Source: Schizophyllum amplum (lineage: Eukaryota > Basidiomycota > Agaricomycetes > Agaricales > Schizophyllaceae). Taken from it: DNA of 64,000 nucleotides. Below are positions 43,778-53,841 of the stretch, piece after piece (position 1 is the first letter of the stretch; each line of letters begins with the position of its first letter). The DNA lies in assembly GCA_007026445.1 (NCBI GenBank), contig VDMD01000024.1:1-64000 (forward strand), written 5' to 3'. The notes under the pieces are model-generated. The model made no database searches. It worked only from the letters and a program-made list of their open reading frames with translations, and was not told the origin of the DNA. A program made the translations under genes and the position numbers.

Positions 43778-45410
43778 ATGACTCACTCTCCCGCTCTCGC
43801 CATGACCTCGGACACGGCAGACCAGAGCGGCTTCCTCCATGGGCCCAATGACTGGCCCCTCTGGAGCGTACGCATGGGGGACCTCCTGAACAAGGAGGAC
43901 CTCATGGGCATCGTCGACGGCTCGGAGCCGCAGACACCGTCGATCACGGTTACGACGCCCGCAGGCGCTACATCCCCCTCCCCAGGTGCTGGCACCACCT
44001 CCTCTACCGCTCCGGCGACCGGTACCTCCACCGATCGGAGGAACAGCTGGCAATATCGCAACAGCCGCGCCCTCGCTACCATCCGCAGCAAGCTCTCCAA
44101 CTCCCTCACGCTAAAATACCGCCAGCAGAAGAGCGCCAAGGACCTCTGGGATGCGCTCACCAAGGAGTTTGAGCAGACGAACACAGCGGAGTCCGCCCTC
44201 GGCATCCTCATCAAGCTGATGCGGACTCGCCTCAAGCTGCCCGAGGACGGCCAGATCGGCGACAAGACCATGAACGCTCACCTCCAGCTCATGCGTCAGA
44301 TGATTGAGCGCCTCGACACCCTCAAGTTCCTCCCTCACTCCCCTCATCCTCCTCGCTTCCCTCCCAGACAACGACGAGTACAAGATCCTCTCCTCCACCA
44401 TCTCCGCTTCCGCCACTCCTACCAACCCGCTCACGCTAGACGGTGTGGAGGCGAAGCTCCGTGCTCACGCCACGAAGCACGAGGAGTCTGACGACGAGAA
44501 CGACGAGCAGGCCCACGCGCGAGCTCATCGAAGAAGTCGAAGGGCAAGGAGAAGGCGAAGAAGCAGCCGAAGGGATGCCTATGGCATGGCCCTGGCAGCT
44601 TCCACGGCACTGAGGAGTGTCATGAAGGGAAGAAGGCCATCGAGGAGGCAAAGGCGAAGAAGAAGAAGGGGAGGGAGAAGGCGAATCGCGCTGCGCAGCG
44701 CAAGAAGGAGTCGGACTCGGACTCAGACTCGGACTCTGATGTAGACGAAGCGCATGTCATCTCTACTCGCACCTACAAGAAGATTTCCGCCTATGTCTCG
44801 TCCGATCCCAGCCCCTCCAAGCGGCGAAAGGCCACCATCATGGACTCTGGCGCTTCGAAGACGATGTCCAACCTTGACCACTACTTCGAACTGGGCACCT
44901 ACCGGAAGCTTGAGTCGCCGCGCGATGTCCACTTGGGCAATGACTCCATTGTTAAGGCCATTGGGAAGGGCACCCTCCGCTTCTCAGCCAGAACGCCGGA
45001 CGGCATGCGCGACTTTGAAATCAAGGACGCGCTTCATGTCCCTGACCTTGCCCTCACTCTCATCTCGGTCCCGCAAATCACCAAGAGTGGTATGCGGGTC
45101 ATCTTCGAAGGTGATACATGTGTGGTACGCGACTTGTCAGATGATGTTGCCTGCATCGCCAAGCGAAAGAGCGGCCTCTACCATGTCGACTGCCAGCCGC
45201 TGGGCATGGACGAGCATGCCGCCTTCGCCATGGACATCAACCGCCTGCACCACCTCATGGGTTACACAAACCATGAGAGCCTCCGCAACATGGTCCGGCA
45301 TAACCAGCTGCAGGGCGTCACTACGCTCACCGGCATTCCTTCCTTCTGCGAGCCATGCATCATGGGGAAGATGAAGAAGCTACCCTTCAAGCGGAGTACA
45401 ACTCGCGCCA
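43778..45410 (+). pseudogene. Copia-E gag, protease and start of integrase
   Basis: ATG at 43778 (MTHSPALAMTSDTADQSG). Copia gag: DWPLWSVRMGDLLNKEDL, SAKDLWDALTKEFEQTNT. Frameshifts near 44335 and 44525 break gag. Between them and the protease a variant knuckle CLWHGPGSFHGTEECHEG (near 44575) replaces the classical CCHC box. The protease has MDSGASKTMSN at 44840. The GAG-pre-integrase part (HHLMGYTNHESLRNMV, FCEPCIMGK) runs to TTRA at 45410, where element D2 interrupts the frame. It resumes at 46975 after one copy of GCCA. Clear copia-E identity, not functional as read. Confidence 0.88.
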
Positions 45411-46974
45411 TATCAAGAGAAGAATGCACAAACACAGACACAAACACGCAAAATGACGGTCGAAGACAAAAGCTTAAGTGACAGGTGTAACTCGTAACTA
45501 AGTGTGACTATCCCAATCGGGCCGGTCCAAGCACACCAACTCCAACACTCCCACCTGTGCGCCAGACCGCAGGGAAACTCCCACCTAACCAGGCAACTCC
45601 CACCTAATCCTGCAGCTCCCACCAAATCCTGCAACTCCATGGATCACGAGAACAGAGGGCTCACGCCATGAGCGTGCCCGGCACCGCGGGAGGAGGCCGA
45701 AGAGGACACGGGCGACGGGGCGCGGTACGGCGAAGGCGAACGGTGACGGGGAGGGGAGGACTGACGATGAGGGATGACGTACGTGCCGTAAGCCTGGTGA
45801 ACCTGGTAGGCCTGCTCCACCTCCGCATCCATCTCCTGCCACCGATTGGGCCATGTTCGCATTGAGGTGGACCTTGTCCATGATCCTCTGCTTGATCGCC
45901 TCCGGCATCGAGAACATGCAGAAGGCAGCGATATGACCGGGGTGTCCGCACCGATGACAGTCGCTGCTGTTGACGTCGCACCAGCGGTAGCCCTTGTCAT
46001 CCATCCAGGATGCGCTGAGGTCCAATGTGCGACCACCAGAGCGAGGCTCCGCATCCTTCCGCTGGGGACGCCCAGAGCGAGCGGCATTCGCGGCTAGGAG
46101 CCGCGAAGTATCCTCCTCCTCCGTCTTGACGAAGTCGTAGTTGAGCGCAGGGACGAGGTGAGGGTGCCGATGGCGCTCGTGAGGGTGGGCTCGGTGGACT
46201 GGGAGAGGAGGGTGGTGCGGACGGTGAAGAAAGCCGGGTGGATGTTCATGAGGATGACGTCCAGGATCTCGGTGTCCGCAACGGAGATCCCCATGTCAGT
46301 GAGGACACGGGCCTTGTCCCGAACAGTGGTGATGAACTGCTCGAGGGACTGGGTGGGGAAGTCATGAGAGCACTGGTAGAAAGCCTTGCGCGCTGCAACG
46401 CGTCTAGCCATGGTGGACTTCGTGTACTTCGCCTTCAGCGTTGCGTACATCTCCCAGCCTCCATACTTGTCCTTCACGACCGCCTCCACATCCCTCTCCA
46501 GCCTCGTAGCAAGAACAAAGCCGATGGCATTGTCTAGAGCGACATCGGCATCAGCCACCTTGGTGGTCTTGTCGCTGGTGACCCAGGTGGCGTTGATGCC
46601 GCGGCAGAACCTGACGATGTTCTCCTCAAAGGCGTACCAGTTCTCCTCCCCCCGGAGCTTCTCCTTGTCCATAAGACTGTTGACAGCATAGCTGGGGATC
46701 GACATAGTGGGTAGATGGTGCAGATAAGGGCGATCGATGGGGGCGAAAATTTTCAGAGGATGAAAAAGCGAGTTTTGGAGCGTCAAAAGGCGAGTTTGGG
46801 GGTTTGGGGATATGATTAGAGCGCGGGGCTCATAACCTATCAAGAGAAGAATGCACAAACACAGACACAAACACGCAAAATGACGGTCGAAGACAAAAGC
46901 TTAAGTGACAGGTGTAACTCGTAACTAAGTGTGACTATCCCAATTGGGCCGGTCCAAGCACACCAACTCCAACA
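45411..46974 (-). mobile_element. Element D2: complete gag-only copia element (1564 bp)
   Basis: Two 137-bp LTRs (45411-45547 and 46838-46974) differ at one base by eye, which implies a recent insertion. GCCA flanks both sides (45407-45410 and 46975-46978). The minus-strand PBS is at 46823-46837. The single gene is gag. Between gag and the 3' LTR lie repeated aggtgggag tracts resembling polypurine primers. With no protease, integrase or RT, it must use enzymes from another element, by analogy with plant TR-GAG elements. Confidence 0.88.
45644..46705 (-). pseudogene. Element D2 gag
   Basis: ATG at 46705 (MSIPSYAVNSLMDKEKL). N-terminal copia gag with ENWYAFEENIVRFCRGIN, WEMYATLKAKYTKS, LEQFITTVRDKARVLTDMG and LMNIHPAFFTVRTTLLSQ. 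A frameshift near 46150 leads to the linker NYDFVKTEEEDTSRLL and the CCHC knuckle CHRCGHPGHIAAFC near 45965, then MPEAIKQRIMDKVHLNANM. A second shift near 45845 leads to AYGTYVIPHRQSS and a stop after SPLFS at 45644. The final residues match element F gag, so this is the natural end of the protein. Acts as the capsid protein of the particle, packaging RNA via the knuckle (family knowledge). Confidence 0.85.
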
Positions 46975-49900
46975 GCCACACATCCCCTGCAGTTCGTGTC
47001 CTGCGACGTCGGTGGTCCAGTCTCACCCGCTGGCCCCGGCGGTCTCCTCTACTGGATTGTCCTGGTCTGCCATTTCTCGTCAAATGTCTGGGTCATCTTC
47101 ACGCACAAGAAGTCCGAGGTGCTGAAGAAGCTTCGGGAGTGGCGCCTCCAGCGCGAGCGCGAAACCGGGAACCCCATCGAGGAGTGGGAGTGGCTGGACG
47201 GCTGGATCGAGTTCTTCCGGACTGATGGTGGTGGCGAGTTCACCTCAAAAGCTATTGAGGCCGAGTTCCGCAAGCACAGCATCATCCACGAGAAGACCAA
47301 CCCGTACACGCCTGAGCAGAACGGGATCGCCGAGCGCATGAACCAGACATTGGTCACCCGGGCGATCACCAACCTTGCCGCGTCGGGACTCCCGCGGAAG
47401 TATTGGACATACGCCATGCAGTACTCAGCCCATACCATAACATCTCCCCCGCCAGTCGGCACAAGGGGGAGCTGCCGCGCAACCGCCTCCACAAGGTCAA
47501 GCGCCCGGTCAACCTCAGCGACCTACATCCCTTCGGCTGCCCAGCTTATCCCCTCATTGACAAGAAGCTCCGAAAGGGGAAGTTCGCTGACCAGGCCCGC
47601 CGCTGCGTATTCATTGGTTACGCACTCTCGGAGGGGACAAAAGGCTACCAGCTCCTGGAGGTGTCCACCGGCAAGATATTCACGTCACGCCATGTCAAAT
47701 TTGACGATGCCTCCTCCGCACCAGCCGAGTTGCGCTCCGAAGATGACGACGAGCAGTGGGAGGACTTCCGCAAGCATCTCCGCCCGCGCAACATCTCCTC
47801 ACCACCTGATGACGACGAGGACGATGACGATGCACCTCCACCACCCCGTCCAGGTCGAGTGGGAGGACCAGCACCACCTGCGCCAGAGTCAGTGGGAGAC
47901 TCTCCTCCATCAAGCCGTGGACCCTCACCTGAGCCAGCCGAGCGTGCTCCACGCCGCCGGGAGAGGACCTCACGGATTCCCCGCCTATCCTTGCCAAATG
48001 ATGTGCCACCACCTCCTGCGCCAGAACCTGGACCGTCTCGTCGGGCCGGTCTACGCACCCCACAGGAGCGGAAGGCCTCCAAGCCAAAGGATAGTGGCTA
48101 TCTCGAGACCCGCGAGCGACAGCAGAGGTTGCAGAGCGAACAGCGGGAGAAGAGGCATGCCCAGATTCGCGAACGAGAGGCACAGCTCGAAGAGCGCAGA
48201 GCAGCCCGTGAGGCAGCGCCCGCTGAGCTCACACCTCTGTCTCCGCCTCCGCCAGAACCCGCCGAGAAAGCACCAGCGCCAGAGCTTGACGAGGAATCCG
48301 TCAACCTCTCTTTCATGGAGGACGAGCTCTTCGCAGGCGCCGCCACTGGTGGGCGCTCTAGCAGCGGTGCGCGGAAGGTCCCCGATACATGGGCACAGGC
48401 TATGGCCAGTCCGGACAGGGACAGGTGGCTTGACGCGCAGTCGGAAGAGTTGAACAGCTTCAAGCTGAACGACGTTGTCGAAGAGGTCCCGATCCCAACA
48501 GGGGTCAAGCCCATCACCTCAAAGCATGTCTTCTCTATCAAGGAAGATGCGAAGGGCAACATTGAGAGGTACAAGGTGCGCATTGTTGCGCGCGGCTTCA
48601 CCCAGCGCGAGGGAATCGACTATCAGGACGTCTTCGCTCCCGTCGCCAGCCTGGAATCCATCCGCATCCTCCTCTGCCTCTGCGTCAAGCTCGGCCTTCT
48701 TGCTGACCAGATGGACATCAACACTGCCTACCTCAATGGGGAACTAACGCAGCTGCTCCATATGATGCCTCCCACTGGTGTGGACATCAAGCCCGGGCAC
48801 TGTTGGCGGCTCAAGAAGTCGGTCTACGGTCTCAAGCAAGCCGGACGCACATGGAACCAGACCCTCCACCAGAAGCTCGACAACCTCGGCTTTGTGCGTC
48901 TCAACTCGGAGACTTGCCTCTATGTCTTCCGGGATGGCAAGCAGGTCTGCTTCCTTGTGGTCTACGTTGACGACCTCCTCCTCGCCGCTACGTCTCGTCC
49001 CTTCATGGACCAGATGAAGAAGAAGCTCTCAGCTTGCTTCAAGATGCGCGACCTAGGGCCCGCCAAGTACCTCCTTGGCATCGAGATCATCCAGCATCCC
49101 GGCAAGCGCGCCCTCTCCCTCTCACAGCGCAAGTACATCGACACCGTCCTAGAGCGATACGTCATGTCCGACTGTACGGGAGTTGGGACCCCAATGTCCA
49201 CAAGCGTGCGCGTTACCGCCGACGATCCTTCGGATAACGAGACCCGGACCCACATGTCACTCGCCAAAGGCGGTCCTGTGGTATCCTACCAGAGCGTTGT
49301 TGGATCTCTCATGTACGCGATGTTGGGCACCCGCCCCGACCTGGCATATGTGGTAGGCGTCTTGGGCCACTACAGTGCAAACCCCAAGGCATGCCATTGG
49401 GAGATCGCGAAGCGCGTCCTTCGCTACCTGAAGAAGACCCGGGACTGGTGCCTCTGCTATGACGGTGCCGACACTGGCATGGACCTCGACTTCCACGGCT
49501 ACACTGATGCCGACTGGGGCGGTGATCACGACACATCCAAGTCCACCTCTGGATTTGTGTTCATCTCCAGCCGTGGCGCGATCGGATGGTCCAGCAAGCG
49601 TCAGTCCATGGTCTCCCTCTCCTCCACGGAGTCCGAGTACATCGGATTAGCGAACGCTGGTCAGCACCTAGCCTGGCTACGCTCCTTCTTCGAGGAACTT
49701 GGGCAGCCGCAAAATGGGTCGACGGAGCTCCGGTGTGACAACCGTGCAGCTATCATCCTCAGCCAGGACCCGCAGTTCCGAGCGCGGACCAAGCACATCC
49801 AGCGGAAGTACCACTACATCCGCAATGGGCTTGTGGCAACGGGCGAGTGCGTGGTGACTTGGTATCCTACCGACAAGATGGTGGCGGACATATTTACCAA

Positions 49901-49988
49901 GCCCCTTCCTCACCAGAAGCATCTCAAGTTCTGCTTGGGCATGGGCTTACGGCCAGGCTCGAGTGGGAGTGTCAAAAGTGGTGGGTAG
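46975..49988 (+). pseudogene. Copia-E integrase, RT and RNase H
   Basis: Resumes copia-E after D2: HPLQFVSCDVGGPVSPAGPG, then RTDGGGEFTSKAIE (47216) and PEQNGIAERMNQTL (47311), completing the DDE triad. A frameshift near 47450 leads to an 861-residue open frame: integrase C-terminus (LHPFGCPAYPLIDKK), acidic/Pro linker, RT with FAPVASLESIRILL, YLNGEL, VYGLKQAGRTW and YVDDLLL (48964), then RNase H with YTDADWGG (49500), SSTESEY (49622), CDNRAAI (49736) and the end VVTWYPTDKMVADIFTKPL. RT and RNase H are undamaged. The frame ends in the 3' LTR. Confidence 0.92.
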
Positions 49989-50196
49989 GCGGACGAGCCT
50001 GCCTTCAGCCCGACGCACCGTGTCACGTCACACGGTGCATCTAAGTACCTTGCACCCTTACAATTCCCGATTAGGGAATTCTAACGCTTACTTTTATAGG
50101 GGCTCCGCCCTTTCCCGCCCCTCAGTCTTTACCCTCACTGCAGGAAGACTGAGGGTGCGTCTTACGCTACATTTACTTTATCCTCAGCTAACAGTA
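49970..50196 (+). repeat. Copia-E 3' LTR, truncated
   Basis: First 227 bp of the LTR, closely matching 43400-43626, cut after cagctaacagta. The next bases, gtgttctg, precede the hAT terminus. Confidence 0.85.
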
Positions 50197-50204
50197 GTGT
50201 TCTG

Positions 50205-50350
50205 CAGGGCCGGGCTCGGGAGCCCTGAGCCCTCCAAGCCCGGCCCTGGTAAGCCCGGCCCAGCCCGAGCCCTATGGGTGGCAAGCCGGGGCTCAGGGCT
50301 CGGGCTTGACCTCCGGGAAGCCTGAGCCCTGGGCTTGAGCCCGGGCTTTT
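50205..50350 (+). mobile_element. hAT 5' terminal region
   Basis: Starts CAGGGCCGGGCTCGGG, a typical hAT end, followed by many short inverted subterminal copies of gagccctg/cagggctc that can fold. GTGTTCTG (50197-50204) is the likely left 8-bp target duplication. The right end is missing. Confidence 0.7.
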
Positions 50351-50443
50351 CATCCATTCTTGGTCGTACTTTCACACGCGGTCCGTCTAGTTACCGATCA
50401 TGTATATTCACTGTACCTCCGAGAAATTCCATTCACCACAACT

Positions 50444-52390
50444 ATGGAGAGCACGAACGAGTCGAACACACGTCGCAGCAGTCGCGTCCATACCCAACCA
50501 AATCAATATTACGAAGGGAGCAGCTCGTCCGACGGGGAAGAGGACGCGCCGTCCGCACCGCCCAAGCCGGCAACCAAGTCAGCGCCGCAGACAATGCCGG
50601 AGGGCCCGGATGTCGGCACCAAAAGGAAGGCTGCCAATGCAGACATCAGCTCGTCCGAAGACGAAAGCGGGACCTTCCAGCCCGACAATGCGGACACGGA
50701 GACCGACGCAGAGTCTCTGCCCGGCGCTAGCGCCGTAGAAGAGGGCGAGCAGTCGAAGGCTGGGAACTGCAAGCAGCGGCGCGCTGCGCAACAGCAGCTT
50801 AAGCGCGTGCTGAACGGGAAGCATGCGTGTGCTACGCCGTCATCAGGACAAGACATATTCAGACCATTCCCACAGCGCCAGCAAAGAAGTCCAAGGGCTC
50901 ATCACACACCAATCACGTCAAGATATCCGAGCAGGTGCCTGCCGGAGTGCGTACTGCGCTACCGGATCCTGACGCGACTGACCTCAACGGAATTCTGAAT
51001 GATCTCACCCACATTGAGGAGATCGACGACGCGCCCGCGAAAACCCACAAGAAGAGCGCTGATGTCGACGAGTTCTTCGAGAACAAGCATAAGAACGCTA
51101 AGAATGTGGATGTGTACGACTGCAAAATATGCAGGTTCGTTATGCATCCTCGGGTCTCCTAGTACATCCTCAAGCTAATTGCCACAGGAAAAACCGTACT
51201 GGCGCCAGCGCCGAGATTGTGAAGGACATCACAACTCGCCGTCGTCATCTCGAGGCAGAGCATAAGGTATGTCACTTGTTTATCTATTTACTATGCTGCC
51301 AACGTTGCACTAGGCCGCTTATTTGGCGTGGGCAAAGGCGAACCATTTCCTGAGCATGCTGCCTAAGGATACAGCAGAGCGGCGCAAGGCGGAAGCTGCT
51401 GGCGCGGCGAAGGAGAAAGTCCAGTCAACGCTTGATGACGATGTCAAGCCCATCGAGAAGGTCGAGCCGTACTCAGACGACGGTTGGACGGATGCGGCAG
51501 TCGACTGGCTGATTGCCACAGACCAGGTGCGCGCATGTTGAGACGCCGGTGAGGTGATAGCTGAGCAGCTTCTGGCAGCCTCTGAGCGCGTTCGAGCACC
51601 CTACCTTCAAGCGCATGATCGACATCGCCTCTCGCGCGAAGCATGGCGTCAAGATTCCCGATGCTCGCAAAAGCCGCCAATGTATTGTCGACAAGTTCAA
51701 GAACCACCTTCGTGACCTCAAGAAACACCTCTCGGTGTGTTCAGCTGTTTATGAGTTCCTCAAGCTGCTGACCTTCTATTTACGCCGAGGATGTAGGGAA
51801 GGTGTCTCTTACGTGCGATGGGTGGCAGGCGAGCAATGTCGACGCATATTTTGCTGTCACCGCGCATTGGACGGAGGTCAATAATGACGTATGTGTTACT
51901 CGAGCGGCACTCATCGGGTTCACGCGCCTCAAAAGCGCACATCACGGGCAGCGTCTTGGACAGGCGCTGTTCCAGGTCATTAAGCGCATTGGTATAACGC
52001 ACAAGGTATGACCTGCACTGTCCTTTCTGTAGCCTGAGAATAACTTGACTCTTAGATCGGCTGGGTGACCTGCGACAACGCCTCCAATAATGGGACCATG
52101 ATGGACGAGTTTGCACGTCTGATATCCAAGACAACGGGCGAGAAATACGATGCCGTGCGAAGGCGAATTCGGTACGTCTTTGTTCGTATATCTTGTTTTA
52201 TGAGTTATACTAAACGAACTTCATCTAGATGTCTTGCGCATGTCATCAATCTTGCAACGCAGGCTCTCGTCAAGACGCAGAGCCCTTCCAAGCACTACAG
52301 CCCGAGCGATCCAGAAACACATGACCCCAACCTAAGTGACCTAAGTGGTGGTCGTGACTTCATTGAGCCGAAGTCCTTATATATTGCCTT
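50444..52390 (+). pseudogene. hAT transposase with BED finger, C-terminally truncated
   Basis: The ATG at 50444 (MESTNESNTRRSSRVHTQ) opens a Ser/Asp-rich N-terminus. Exons linked by short introns give a BED zinc finger (CKIC near 51121 spliced to RRRHLEAEH near 51242), then HPTFKRMIDIASRAKHG, the catalytic-core stretches SLTCDGWQASNVDAYFAVTAHW (near 51800) and GWVTCDNASNN (near 52062), and CLAHVINLATQALVK (near 52230). These are classical hAT blocks. Introns are likely near 50829-50875, 51133-51187, 52006-52055 and 52172-52228. The C-terminal dimerisation region is missing and the frame fades at about 52390. Several stops fall between exons, so the copy is probably dead. Confidence 0.82.
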
Positions 52391-52584
52391 AGGTGCCTGG
52401 ACCCATCCAGGGAAAGCCTTGGCTTGGGGCCTGGGTACATCCAGGGCCTGGGTGGGTGGTCCTATATGGGATATGGGCTAGTTTTAGCTTAATATGTGTA
52501 TTTATTAGGATAACGGTACTTATGTTGGATTCCTGCGTAAAATACGGAATTGATGGGACATATATGGCGACATACGTTTGATGG
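52391..52584. other. Unassigned segment with short inverted ccaggg/ccctgg motifs
   Basis: cctggacccatccaggg and ctgggtacatccagggcctgg (52395-52460) suggest the end of another small TIR element, but no partner end was found. Confidence 0.35.
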
Positions 52585-53060
52585 CGTGCCCTCCCGCCGC
52601 CGCCGCCGCCGCCACCCCGCCGCCACCGCCACCGCGCCCGCCGCCGCCCGCCCGCCCTCCCCCCACCGAAATTTGCCCCGCTCCACGCCTCGCGTTGCGA
52701 TCCTCCTTATAAACTGCAGGCCTTGGCGTCGTTCCAGCTCGAGCGATTGTATTGTTTGCGCCAGCCCGCGCCGCCCCCGCCGTCCGCGCCGCCCCCGCCG
52801 CCCCCGCCGTCCGCGCCGCCCTCGCCGCCCCCGCTGCGCTCGGCGCCTGGATACCAATTTTAACACGCCTACCGCGTCAGGTCGCAGCGCGCTGCTTCAC
52901 TTCGAGTGTCGAGTGTCAGCGCGCTCGCGCTGCGCCGCCGTCGCGCCGCCCCCGCCACCGTCCCCGCCGCCCCCGCCCCCGACCCCGCCCCCGCCGCCCC
53001 CGCCGCGCCGCGCCGCCCCCTCCCGTCCCCCGTGCTCCCGTCAGTACCTAGGCTCCCGCT
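52585..53060. repeat. CCG/CCCGCC low-complexity tract
   Basis: Imperfect runs of ccg, cgcc and cccgccg, densest at 52587-52650, 52765-52845 and 52935-53035. Long open frames here translate to Pro/Ala/Arg only and are composition artefacts. Confidence 0.8.
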
Positions 53061-53841
53061 ACTAGCGCTGTACTTCCCACCCTTGCTGGCTCTGCCCAGC
53101 TCATTGCCGCTATTGGCGCCGGCGAGCGCACGGCTTACCTAAAACTTCCAGTTCAGGGATATCAGGGCAACGAGGTGTGTTCCTGAGCTTTGTGGTACCG
53201 AATGGCGACTGATCCCCACCGTGCAGCACTGCGGCGCCATCGTGATCGACGGCGGCGAAATTTTCTCCCTCCTCCTCAAATCTCCCCGTGCGCTTTTCCT
53301 CGTCTCTTATTGCACCTCCTATCATACCATACACAATGTACAGTACATGCACACTTGTAATTCTATCCCTCCAGTGCTGTAGCTCATGTCGACCTCCACA
53401 TCAAGATTAAGGTCTACATTCCTAAATACAATATCAGAAGCCTATCCCTCCGCTTGTCTGTCCGCCCATCTACGCTGTGTGCTATCCGCCACAGGTCTGC
53501 TATCCTCCCTGTGCGCCGTCGCGCGAGCGCGAGATTGCGCCAAGTCCGCTGAACCATCACGTGACTTTGATTTCGTGGACCCACAACATTCACAGTCAAA
53601 CCAAGTTGACATACGTGTATGCTAGGTACAAACAAAACATCTATCTAATACAGGACGAGATATAGTACATGTATGCAACCAGTGAATACAGTACATTGAC
53701 ACCAAGAAAGCAGCACAGCAGAGCACAATCAAGACGGTATATACGTATATAGGTGAAGACAGCACGAGTCAGAAAGGTAGCACGGCAAGAAAGTCAGCAC
53801 GACGAAGAAGAGATATATATGATTATGATGTGTCCATCCAC
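53061..53841. other. No gene recognised
   Basis: Short disconnected frames. An AT-rich stretch lies at 53640-53830. It could include the 3' end region of the minus-strand gene that stops at 53842. Confidence 0.4.

Noticed and set aside
52550..53142. Pro/Ala/Arg-rich ORFs
   Set aside because: They are translations of CCG-type low-complexity DNA.
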